Below are positions 1 through 6,836 of a stretch of 17,033 nucleotides of DNA, in pieces (position 1 is the stretch's first letter; each line of letters opens with the position of its first letter). The notes beneath the pieces were generated by a model, which saw only the letters and a list, made by a program, of their open reading frames with translations, did no database searches and had not been told where the DNA came from. The translations under genes were made by a program, and so were the position numbers. The DNA is from Candidatus Zipacnadia bacterium. GTDB taxonomy: Bacteria; Armatimonadota; Zipacnadia; Zipacnadales; Zipacnadaceae. The DNA lies in NCBI GenBank assembly GCA_029821455.1, contig JALGTI010000023.1, positions 1 to 17,033 on the forward strand, written 5' to 3'.

Positions 1-575
1 ACATCCACAACCTGGCAAACTTCCTGCAATATATCATCTACCCGGCGGCTCACTTCTCGTCCCCGAGCATAGGGCACCACACAGTAGGCGCAGAAGTTGT
101 TGCAGCCGTAGGTGACGTTGACGTAGGCGGATACGCCTGCCTGCCGGCAAGCAGGCAGGCCCTCGGCAATCGTAACAGATGAGTCTGCGCGGACGGCAGG
201 GCCATCGGCGTGGGGCGACTGGATGCGTTGGGCGATGAGCTGTGGCAGCTCAGCAATGTTGCGAGGGCCGAGAATAATGTCCACAAAGGGCGCCCGGCGG
301 GCCAGCGCATCAGGGATGATCTGAGCCATACAACCGCAGACAGCAATGATCAGCTCAGGCCGCTGCGCCTTGACGGCCCGCAGGTCGCCCAGCCGCGAGA
401 AGACCTTGTGATGGGGCTTCTCACGTACCGAGCAGGTGTTGAAGATGATGATATCGGCCTCTTGGGGGCTGTCGGTGGCCGAGTATGACAAAGCTTCGAG
501 CAGGCCCCGAATGGTCTCTGAGTCCCGCTCGTTCATCTGACAACCGAAGGTCTCGAGGAAGTATCTGCCGCCCAT
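1..575 (-). CDS. miaB: MiaB, tRNA-2-methylthio-N6-dimethylallyladenosine synthase, 5' part only
   Basis: This radical-SAM methylthiotransferase adds the methylthio group at C2 of N6-isopentenyladenosine-37 in tRNAs. The first 191 residues are in the window and the rest lies beyond base 1. The N-terminal UPF0004 domain carries its three cluster cysteines: C12 in FGCQMN, C48 in NTCSVREK and C82 in GCMAQ. The radical-SAM motif CNNFCAYC (C158, C162, C165) follows YVNVTYG. Together these are diagnostic of MiaB rather than RimO or MtaB. The ATG at 575 puts FGCQMN at the usual distance from the start. No Shine-Dalgarno sequence precedes it, and a promoter lies so close that the message should be leaderless. 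Odd feature: residues 139-148 (GLPACRQAGV), in the linker between the two domains, are encoded by a perfect palindrome at 135-160 and look like an in-frame insertion. The frame stays open, so the gene is probably functional. Confidence 0.95.
   Translation of the reverse strand, partial: MGGRYFLETFGCQMNERDSETIRGLLEALSYSATDSPQEADIIIFNTCSVREKPHHKVFSRLGDLRAVKAQRPELIIAVCGCMAQIIPDALARRAPFVDIILGPRNIAELPQLIAQRIQSPHADGPAVRADSSVTIAEGLPACRQAGVSAYVNVTYGCNNFCAYCVVPYARGREVSRRVDDILQEVCQVVD
135..160. repeat. In-frame palindrome inside miaB
   Basis: Two perfect 10-bp arms, gcctgcctgc (135-144) and gcaggcaggc (151-160), flank a 6-base loop. On the minus strand it encodes LPACRQAG in the linker between the MiaB UPF0004 and radical-SAM domains, where MiaB proteins normally run straight into VSAYV. 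The perfect symmetry and linker position suggest a small dispersed palindromic element that inserted in frame. Only one copy with this exact sequence is visible in the window. Confidence 0.7.
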
Positions 576-583
576 GCCAGCAG

Positions 584-612
584 AGTATACCACGCGGTCA
601 GAGCAGCGACAA
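584..612 (-). promoter_or_regulatory. miaB promoter giving a leaderless mRNA
   Basis: On the minus strand a -35 box TTGTCG (612-607) and a -10 box TATACT (589-584) are separated by 17 bases. A TG dinucleotide one base before the -10 box adds an extended -10 element. The predicted start point falls at about 577, two bases before the ATG at 575. There is therefore no room for a ribosome binding site and none is visible. Confidence 0.7.
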
Positions 613-674
613 GCAGCCCAATTGTGGCCTACTCCCTGGCAGGTGAGACGTTTGCCCCACGCGGAAAGTTGGAG

Positions 675-711
675 GGGCCAAATGGGGGATGTTCGGGGCC
701 CCATCTGGCCC
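675..711. repeat. Palindrome 1 of intergenic cluster
   Basis: A 13-base arm at 675-687 (gggccaaatgggg) pairs with 699-711 (ccccatctggccc) with a single mismatch, leaving an 11-base loop. No T-run follows on either strand. It could be a repeat element or a structured RNA. Confidence 0.55.
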
Positions 712-722
712 GCGCTAGTAAC

Positions 723-747
723 GGGCTGGATGCTTCGCATTCAGCCC
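723..747. repeat. Palindrome 2 of intergenic cluster
   Basis: Arms gggctggatgc (723-733) and gcattcagccc (737-747) form an 11-bp stem with one G-U pair and a 3-base loop, ttc. This is a very compact hairpin. The lack of a poly-T tail argues against a terminator. Confidence 0.55.
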
Positions 748-809
748 CTCCGAACAACTGGTAGGTTAGGCTTCCAGCCCGATTCCTTCAAAGACGCAAG
801 CCCTCGGAT

Positions 810-871
810 GGACAGGCAAGGATGCCTGCCTTCGCGGGCCATAGCCCGCTACGGCGGGCGAAGGCCTGTCC
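810..871. repeat. Palindrome 3, nested inverted repeat of 62 bp
   Basis: An outer stem ggacaggc (810-817) pairs with gcctgtcc (864-871). A second stem ccttcgc (829-835) pairs with gcgaagg (858-864), sharing one base with the outer arm. The interior contains further self-complementary gcggg/cccgc stretches. The nested, GC-rich layout resembles dispersed palindromic elements and shares the gcctgcc word with the palindrome inside miaB. Confidence 0.55.
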
Positions 872-964
872 TACGGAACGACTCACTTACTCCCTGGCCT
901 CTCCCTGAAGGAAGGCACAGGGACGCGGTGGCAGGCAGTATGCCGATGCGACAACTGGCTCGCA

Positions 965-993
965 TTGAAAAGCCAACGGCCTTGTGATATACT
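965..993 (+). promoter_or_regulatory. Sigma70-type promoter for the H-X9-DG gene
   Basis: A -35 box TTGAAA (965-970) and a -10 box TATACT (988-993) are separated by exactly 17 bases. The predicted start point is about base 1000, giving a leader of about 147 bases before the ATG at 1147. It may also drive ilvE and clpC downstream. Confidence 0.7.
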
Positions 994-1020
994 GTAGCAT
1001 TGGTAGCTAGGACACGTGCC

Positions 1021-1056
1021 AATACGACTCGCCGCTGGGCAGGCGGCGTTCGTATT
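1021..1056 (+). promoter_or_regulatory. Hairpin in the 5' leader
   Basis: Outer arms aatacga (1021-1027) and tcgtatt (1050-1056) are perfect complements. Inner arms cgccgc (1030-1035) and gcggcg (1043-1048) add six more pairs across a small 2x1 internal loop, closing a 7-base loop. It starts about 20 bases after the predicted transcription start. It could stabilise the mRNA or bind a regulator. No terminator-type T-run or known riboswitch is seen. Confidence 0.5.
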
Positions 1057-1146
1057 CATACGGATTTCATTTCGAACACGCAAAGTAGGGGAGTCGAAGC
1101 CCTTGCTGGGGTATGTGCTATCTGCAGGATACACTGAGGAGGGAGT

Positions 1147-2040
1147 ATGATGCGTTTCATTGGCTGCCTGACGGTAATGTCGCTGCTGTGCTTTGGCGGA
1201 ACGGCATTCGCCCAGGATGCCCCGCCGCGACCTGAGCCAGCGAACGCGGAAGCAGCGGAGCAAGCAGAAATGTTCGAGCAGATGGGTATGGACCCGGGCG
1301 CGGCGTTGTTCCTCAATCTGCTGGGCAGGGGCAAGCTCGACCCCATGCAACTGATGCTGCTTATGATGATGAGCGGCAAGGGCGACATGGATGAAGACGC
1401 CATGGGCGGTCTGCTGCTGTTGCAGGCGCTTTCCAAGGGAGGTGCCGGCGCGGGGCCGCAGTGGTTCCAGGATGACGGGATGCTGTTCATCATCGAAGAT
1501 GGCACGCTGTATAAGATCAATATGGATATGATGGAACTTGAGGGGCAAGTGGCGTACAAACAGGGCGCTGGCGGTGGCATGGCTGGACTGATGCAACTCC
1601 TCGGCCCTGCAATGGCCCAAGCACGCGAAAAGGCCCTCCAGACCTCCTGCCTGAGTAATATGAAGCAGTTGTGCCTGGGGGCTATGATGTATGCTCAGGA
1701 CAGGGATGAAGTGTTCCCCGGCGAGACGTGGGCTGACGACCTATTCCCATATCTGCAAAACCATGAGATCTTCGTCTGCCCCTCGCGCCCGGAATTGCCG
1801 ATGGGCTATGCGTTGAATGAGAAAGTCGCAAATCTGCCAATAGGTGACATCCCCAATCCCGCTGAGACGGTACTGCTCTTCGAATCGAATATCGGCGGCG
1901 AGAACCCGGTCGGCGGTGTCGATGACGTTCCTGAGGATGGTGTGCATAATGGCGGCATCATCGTCGGCTTCGTAGACGGGCATGCCGAGTGGCTGCCGGT
2001 GGATGAGGCCAGGGAGCTACTGGAACGGGAGCCGTTCTGA
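1147..2040 (+). CDS. Exported H-X9-DG domain protein without a prepilin N-terminus
   Basis: The 297-residue protein opens with a signal peptide (residues 1-22, likely cut after AFA). A methionine-rich stretch follows at about 66-90. Around 112-137 is a short segment (FIIEDGTLYKIN...) resembling one blade-like repeat. From about 150 the sequence matches the part of pilin-like H-X9-DG proteins just after their transmembrane helix: AQAREKA, TSCLSN, KQL, MMYAQDRDE. Near the C-terminus H267, nine residues and D277-G278 give the H-X9-DG motif that names the prepilin-associated family. The usual prepilin leader and hydrophobic helix are absent, so it is predicted to be secreted rather than assembled as a pilin. 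A strong ribosome binding site, gaggaggg (1136-1143), precedes ATG 1147. The function is unknown. Confidence 0.85.
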   Translation: MMRFIGCLTVMSLLCFGGTAFAQDAPPRPEPANAEAAEQAEMFEQMGMDPGAALFLNLLGRGKLDPMQLMLLMMMSGKGDMDEDAMGGLLLLQALSKGGAGAGPQWFQDDGMLFIIEDGTLYKINMDMMELEGQVAYKQGAGGGMAGLMQLLGPAMAQAREKALQTSCLSNMKQLCLGAMMYAQDRDEVFPGETWADDLFPYLQNHEIFVCPSRPELPMGYALNEKVANLPIGDIPNPAETVLLFESNIGGENPVGGVDDVPEDGVHNGGIIVGFVDGHAEWLPVDEARELLEREPF

Positions 2041-2097
2041 AGCCACGTTTCATAGCGATAACGCGATGTTCATTCACTGCCGGAGGATACTGTTGCC

Positions 2098-2976
2098 ATG
2101 AGTCTCAGAATCTACCTCGACGGCCAGATTGTGGATGAATCCGAGGCCAAAGTATCGGTGTTTGACCACGGATTGTTGTACGGTGATGGGGTTTTCGAGG
2201 GCATCCGTGCCTACAACGGCCGTATCTTCCGCCTCGATGAGCATCTCCAGCGGCTGTACAATTCGGCCAAGAGCCTCTGGCTGCAGATTCCGGTCACGAT
2301 GGACGAGATGGCGCAGATTGTGGTGGAGACCTGTCGCGCCAACGAGCTGCGCGACGGCTATATCCGGCTGGTTGTGACGCGTGGGGTTGGTGACCTGGGC
2401 CTCGACCCGCGCAAGTGCCCCAAGCCCACGATTTTCTGCATCGCCGCCAACATAGAACTGTACCCGGAAGAACTCTACGAGACCGGCCTACGTCTGATAA
2501 CCTGTGCCACCCGCAGGATAAACCCGGACGCCTTCAACGTCGAAATCAAGAGCCTTAACTACCTCAACAACATTATGGCCAAGATCGAATGCGTCCAGGC
2601 AGGGGTTCCGGAGGGGATAATGCTGTCGGCGGATGGTTACGTTGCCGAGGGCACGGGGGACAATATCTTCTGCGCATATGGCGATACGCTGCTCACTCCG
2701 CCCGTGTACATTGGCAATCTGGCCGGCATCACCTGCGCCGCGACAATCGAGCTGGCCGAGAGCGCCGGTATGACAGTGAAGCAGGAGCTTTTCAGGCTGC
2801 ACACTGTGTATTGCGCCGATGAGGTGTTCCTGACCGGAACTGCCGCTGAGATGGTGGCAGTCATCGAAGTGGACGGCCGCCCCATCGGGGAGGGCAAGCC
2901 CGGAGCGGTGGTCAAGCGCCTGCGCGCTGACTTCCAGAGCCTTGTGAATTCCGAGGGAACGCCGATATATGATTGA
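2098..2976 (+). CDS. ilvE: Branched-chain amino acid aminotransferase (class IV)
   Basis: This PLP enzyme transfers the amino group between glutamate and the keto acids of leucine, isoleucine and valine, the last step of their synthesis. The 292 residues match the usual length. Family motifs are in place: DHGLLYGDGVFEGIRAY (23-39), the catalytic lysine K151 in EIKSLNYL, the cofactor-binding YVAEGTGDNIF (181-191) and TGTAAEM (247-252). D-amino acid transaminase and aminodeoxychorismate lyase share the fold, but EGIRAY and KSLNYLNN favour IlvE. The ribosome binding site ggagga (2082-2087) lies 10 bases before the ATG. The gene starts 57 bases after the H-X9-DG gene with no terminator between, so they are probably co-transcribed. 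Confidence 0.92.
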   Translation: MSLRIYLDGQIVDESEAKVSVFDHGLLYGDGVFEGIRAYNGRIFRLDEHLQRLYNSAKSLWLQIPVTMDEMAQIVVETCRANELRDGYIRLVVTRGVGDLGLDPRKCPKPTIFCIAANIELYPEELYETGLRLITCATRRINPDAFNVEIKSLNYLNNIMAKIECVQAGVPEGIMLSADGYVAEGTGDNIFCAYGDTLLTPPVYIGNLAGITCAATIELAESAGMTVKQELFRLHTVYCADEVFLTGTAAEMVAVIEVDGRPIGEGKPGAVVKRLRADFQSLVNSEGTPIYD

Positions 2977-3110
2977 TTGAGCGGACCAGACGATCCGATG
3001 AAACCCCGGTGAGGCGCCGGGCGTTCCAGATACTGGCAAGGGTAACTGGCAAGATACAACCATCGCGACAATCGCCGACAAACGTCCTGCTCAGGAGGCA
3101 ACTGATCCGG

Positions 3111-5549
3111 ATGGAAATGTGGGAAAGATTCACAAGTCGTGCTCGGCGCGGCGTATTGCTAGCACATTCAGAGGCCGCCCGGACCCGCGTACCGTTGATC
3201 GGCACCGAGCACCTGTTGTTAGGAATGCTGAGGCTTGGTGAGGGTACGGGCATCGAGATACTCAAGCGACTGGGAGTTGATACCGAGGCGCTACGCTCCG
3301 ACCTGGCCCGCCAGATGGAGATGGGCGGGGCTGAGGACATCGAAGCGGAGATTCGCTTCACTCCGGAGGCGCGGCGGGTCCTGCAGCTAGCGTACGCCGA
3401 GGCCCACCGACTGGGCCATCTGCACATCGGCACTGAGCATATCCTGTTGGGGCTGCTCAGCTTGGGCAAGGGAGTGGCGTACCGTCTATTGCGCCGGCAT
3501 GGCATCGAACTCACCCACGCCCGCGAGGCCTCGGCCGAGCTAGCCGGGATGCGAGCCGAGCGGGCTCCAGGACCTCACAAGTCCAGGACCCCTACCTTGG
3601 ACCGCTTCAGCCGCGATTTGACCCAACTTGCCCGCGACGATGCCCTCGACCCCATCATCGGGCGGGATCCCGAGACCGAGCGCGTCATCCAGATTCTGTG
3701 CCGCAGAACCAAGAATAACCCCTGCCTGATTGGCGATGCAGGGGTGGGCAAGACCGCCATCGCCGAAGGGTTGGCCCGGAAGATCGCGAACAGCGATGTA
3801 CCAGAGCCATTGGCCGACAAGCGGGTCGTCGCCCTGGATCTAGCGAGTCTGGTGGCTGGTACCAAGTACCGTGGGGAGTTCGAGGAGCGGATGAAGCGCG
3901 TCATGGAGGAGGTTCGCGCCGCCGAGGGCCGCATCATTCTGTTCTTGGACGAACTGCATACGATCGTGGGCACCGGTGCGGCCGAGGGCGCGATGGATGC
4001 CTCCAATATTCTCAAACCAGCCCTGGCCCGCGGGGAACTGCAATGCATAGGGGCCACCACCCCCGACGAGTACCGCAAGTACGTGGAGAAGACGCCTTCG
4101 CTGGAGCGGCGCTTCCAGCCGATCATGGTTCAGGAGTCCACTCAGGAGGAAGCTCTGGAGATCCTGGAGGGCATCAGGGAGCGCTACGAGAGCTTCCACG
4201 GCGTTATCTATAATTCCGAGGCGATTGAGGCGGCTGTGGATCTGGCCACCCGTTATATCACAGACCGGGCGCTGCCGGATAAGGCTATTGACCTGCTGGA
4301 TGAGGCCGGCTCCCGGGTCAAGCTGCGCCGCTACAGCCAGCCGGCACCAGTGACCGAACTAGCTGGCCGCGTTGATGCCACAGCGGAGGCGACGCTAGGG
4401 CCGGATATGAGTGGAGAGGTTGAGAGCCTGCTCCTGGATAGCCAGGTGGCCACCTACGACCAGCCTGTGGACCACTGGCAGTCGCCGACGGTAGTGCAGC
4501 GTGAGGACATTGCCCAGGTCGTCTCCACCTGGACTGGGATCCCGGTCACTGCCCTCAGTGAAGAGGAGTCCAAGCGGCTGTTGCGGATGGAGGAGGCCCT
4601 GCACAGCGACATTGTGGGCCAGGACGAGGCGATCGCGACGGTGGCCAAGGCCGTGCGCCGGGCACGAGCAGGGATCAAGGACCCCCATCGCCCGACTGGC
4701 TCGTTTATCTTCCTGGGGCCCACCGGCGTTGGCAAGACCCTGTTGGCCAAGGTGCTGGCGCGCTTTTTGTTTGGCGACGAGGAAGCCCTCGTCCGCATAG
4801 ATATGTCAGAATATATGGAGAAGTTCTCGGTCTCAAGGCTCATCGGCGCGCCGCCGGGTTACGTGGGGTACGAGGAGAGCGGACAGCTATCAGAGGCGGT
4901 GCGGCGGCGGCCCTATTCGGTGGTGTTGTTCGACGAGATAGAGAAGGCTCATCCCGAAGTCTTCAGCATCCTGCTGCAGATAATGGAGGACGGCCGTCTC
5001 ACTGATTCCCAGGGCCGCACCGTTGATTTCAATAACACCATCGTTATCATGACCTCGAATGTAGGCGCGCGGCTGATCACAGATACCAAGCCCATTGGCT
5101 TCACGACAGACGAGCGCGAGCACACTCGCGAGCAGCACGCGCGAGATTATGAGCGGATGAAGGCCAAGGTCACTGAAGAGCTGAAGAAAACCTTCAGCCC
5201 GGAGTTTCTCAACCGCGTGGATGACGTGGTGGTCTTTCATGCCCTCACCGCCGACCAGATCAGGGATATCGTGGACCTGGAGTTGCGCTCCTGCCGTGAC
5301 CAACTGGCCGGCCGAGGCTTATCCCTCCAGCTCAGCGACGCGCTACGCGACAAGCTGGTAGTGGATGGATATGATCCCAATCTGGGAGCGCGGCCCCTGC
5401 GGCGGGCAATCCGGCGCATTGTCGAGGACCCCCTCGCCGAGTTCATCCTACGCCTGGACGAGACCACTGAGGGCGAAATACTCGCCGACTGCGGGGAGAA
5501 CGACCAGACAGTGTTCAGTCTGCTGGATCCCGCCTCGCTGTTGGCCTAG
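3111..5549 (+). CDS. clpC: ClpC, class I Clp/Hsp100 unfoldase with a degenerate middle domain
   Basis: This ATP-driven unfoldase feeds proteins into the ClpP protease. I choose ATG 3111, which gives 812 residues starting MEMWERFTSRARR like other ClpC proteins and has aggagg (3093-3098) upstream. The longer frame needs a TTG at 2973 inside the end of ilvE. Two Clp-N repeats (about 5-145) are followed by AAA domain 1 with Walker A GDAGVGKT (208-215), Walker B LFLDE (277-281) and arginine finger ERRF (332-335). AAA domain 2 has GPTGVGKT (536-543), pore loop GYVGYEESG (583-591), Walker B VVLFDE (604-609) and sensor 2 GARPLRR (759-765). IGF (662-664) is the ClpP-docking loop. The middle domain (about 406-464) is somewhat shorter than in Bacillus and lacks the clear UVR pattern. 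No CtsR or CIRCE operator was seen upstream. Confidence 0.95.
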   Translation: MEMWERFTSRARRGVLLAHSEAARTRVPLIGTEHLLLGMLRLGEGTGIEILKRLGVDTEALRSDLARQMEMGGAEDIEAEIRFTPEARRVLQLAYAEAHRLGHLHIGTEHILLGLLSLGKGVAYRLLRRHGIELTHAREASAELAGMRAERAPGPHKSRTPTLDRFSRDLTQLARDDALDPIIGRDPETERVIQILCRRTKNNPCLIGDAGVGKTAIAEGLARKIANSDVPEPLADKRVVALDLASLVAGTKYRGEFEERMKRVMEEVRAAEGRIILFLDELHTIVGTGAAEGAMDASNILKPALARGELQCIGATTPDEYRKYVEKTPSLERRFQPIMVQESTQEEALEILEGIRERYESFHGVIYNSEAIEAAVDLATRYITDRALPDKAIDLLDEAGSRVKLRRYSQPAPVTELAGRVDATAEATLGPDMSGEVESLLLDSQVATYDQPVDHWQSPTVVQREDIAQVVSTWTGIPVTALSEEESKRLLRMEEALHSDIVGQDEAIATVAKAVRRARAGIKDPHRPTGSFIFLGPTGVGKTLLAKVLARFLFGDEEALVRIDMSEYMEKFSVSRLIGAPPGYVGYEESGQLSEAVRRRPYSVVLFDEIEKAHPEVFSILLQIMEDGRLTDSQGRTVDFNNTIVIMTSNVGARLITDTKPIGFTTDEREHTREQHARDYERMKAKVTEELKKTFSPEFLNRVDDVVVFHALTADQIRDIVDLELRSCRDQLAGRGLSLQLSDALRDKLVVDGYDPNLGARPLRRAIRRIVEDPLAEFILRLDETTEGEILADCGENDQTVFSLLDPASLLA

Positions 5550-5667
5550 CGCACAACATGTTGCGCGACTGCTGCAGACTAACACCGGGGTGCGTCCGAT
5601 TAGCTAGACACATATCCCATTCTGCACACATAACCTTGCATAACCAGATGCATATCTAGACAAATAG

Positions 5668-5690
5668 CTGCCCTGTGGGGCAGAGGGGGA
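5668..5690 (+). promoter_or_regulatory. Hairpin abutting the yacL ribosome binding site
   Basis: Arms ctgccc (5668-5673) and gggcag (5678-5683) close a 4-base loop. The hairpin ends directly at the purine-rich ribosome binding site (about 5684-5690) used by the GTG at 5697. It could influence ribosome access. It might also be chance in GC-rich DNA. Confidence 0.4.
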
Positions 5691-5696
5691 GTACCC

Positions 5697-6836
5697 GTGA
5701 TTATACTCCGTAGCCTATGGTCGTTGTTCGTCGTTGCCGTGATTCTGGTCGGCGTAATAGCTGGCAATCTGGTAGCTCAGCCAATCAGTGCCTGGGTGGG
5801 GCGGTTTAGCCCCAGCGGTGAACTCTCGGTCTACTTCCACATCGGCATCGTCGTCCTCGGGGGCTTGCTTGGTTTTCTGTTTGCGGTGCTCTCCTTCCGC
5901 AAGATGCTCCAGTGGGTGAGCCACTTTGAGCGGGTTCCCCTGCTCGACAAAGTATCGGCGGCGATAGGAGTCGTCCTTGGCCTGGTGGTAGCTCTGCTCA
6001 TCTCCCTGCCCTTTGTCCGCATCCCCGGGTGGGGCCTGCCCATCAGTATCTTGACTTCTGTGGTTGGGGTCATGCTGGGCGTGGGCTTTGCGACGAGCGC
6101 CAAGGAGCAGATTGCCTATGTCTTTCCCAGCCTCGCCTCGCCCGGGGCCATAACTCATATGCCCAGCAACGCTAAGATGCTAGACACCAACATCATCATT
6201 GATGGTCGCATAGCCGACATAACCGCCATCGGCTTCCTCGAGGGGCCTATCTACATTCCCGACTTTGTCCTGCAGGAGTTGCGTCACATTGCCGATTCGT
6301 CTGACCCCCTCAAGCGCGCCCGTGGCCGCCGTGGTCTGGACATCCTGGTCAAGCTCAAGAACCTTGAGAACACCGAGGTGACCGTCTACGAGGATTATAC
6401 GGAGGACGAGATCGCCTATGAAGAAGTGGACGCCCGCCTGGTGAAGCTGGCCAGGGCACGCAATGCTACTGTGGTCACGAATGACTACAGTGTCAACGAG
6501 ATTTGCAAACTCAACGGCGTCCCAGTGATCAATGTCAACGAACTGGCCAACGCAATGAAGCCGGTCTTCCTGCCCGGCGAGGAAGTGACCATCACCATCG
6601 TCAAGGAAGGCAAGGAGCCTGGCCAGGGTATTGGGTATCTGGACGATGGCACCATGGTCGTAGTCGAGGGCGCTGCCAGTCAGATTGGGCAAATCATGCT
6701 CGTCCTGGTCACAAGCGTGCTGCAGACAACCGCCGGCAAGATGATCTTCGCCGAGCCTAAGCTCGATGACGGCGTCGCCAGCGTGGCGCAGGCCACGGAA
6801 CCCAAGGGCAAGTCCAGGAGGCAAGACAAGCGGTGA
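5697..6836 (+). CDS. yacL: YacL-type membrane PIN-TRAM protein
   Basis: The 379-residue protein has about four membrane segments in residues 1-135, a PIN nuclease-like domain (about 159-285) and a C-terminal TRAM RNA-binding domain (about 290-352), the architecture of Bacillus YacL. The PIN acidic residues are present: D163 in LDTN, E194 in LQEL, D245 in VDARL and D263 in TNDY. It is expected to be a membrane-anchored RNase or RNA-binding protein; its substrate is not known from the sequence. The GTG start at 5697 follows a gaggggga-type ribosome binding site at good spacing. The stop codon overlaps the ispDF start (GTGA), so the two are translationally coupled. In Bacillus, yacL likewise sits between clpC and ispD. 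The last 25 residues are basic and low-complexity. Confidence 0.9.
   Translation: MIILRSLWSLFVVAVILVGVIAGNLVAQPISAWVGRFSPSGELSVYFHIGIVVLGGLLGFLFAVLSFRKMLQWVSHFERVPLLDKVSAAIGVVLGLVVALLISLPFVRIPGWGLPISILTSVVGVMLGVGFATSAKEQIAYVFPSLASPGAITHMPSNAKMLDTNIIIDGRIADITAIGFLEGPIYIPDFVLQELRHIADSSDPLKRARGRRGLDILVKLKNLENTEVTVYEDYTEDEIAYEEVDARLVKLARARNATVVTNDYSVNEICKLNGVPVINVNELANAMKPVFLPGEEVTITIVKEGKEPGQGIGYLDDGTMVVVEGAASQIGQIMLVLVTSVLQTTAGKMIFAEPKLDDGVASVAQATEPKGKSRRQDKR

Larger units (their letters stand above)
576..1146. other. 571-bp gene-free region with palindromes, promoter and leader
   Basis: No convincing gene lies between the divergent miaB and the H-X9-DG gene. An open frame on plus (574-987) has no ribosome binding site and no recognisable protein. 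The region holds, in order, the miaB promoter, three palindromes (675-711, 723-747, 810-871), a sigma70-type promoter (965-993) and a leader with its own hairpin (1021-1056). None of the palindromes is followed by a T-run, so they do not look like intrinsic terminators. Confidence 0.6.

Noticed and set aside
135..871. Possible CRISPR or attachment-site array from the repeated palindromes
   Set aside because: The palindromes differ in sequence and spacing, and there are no regular spacers, cas genes, integrase or tRNA.
574..987. Open frame of 137 codons on plus in the miaB-upstream region
   Set aside because: It has no ribosome binding site and no recognisable protein features. It runs through three palindromes and over the promoter at 965.
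883..1620. Long minus-strand open frames opposite the H-X9-DG gene
   Set aside because: They are shadows of the GC-rich coding strand. The plus-strand gene has a promoter, a ribosome binding site, a signal peptide and family motifs.
3032..3053. Direct repeat actggcaag before clpC as a possible CtsR site
   Set aside because: The sequence does not match the CtsR heptad or CIRCE. It is only nine bases repeated once at 13-bp spacing.
2973..3110. Longer ClpC start at 2973
   Set aside because: It uses TTG inside the end of ilvE and adds 46 residues absent from ClpC proteins. The ATG at 3111 has a ribosome binding site and the expected N-terminus.
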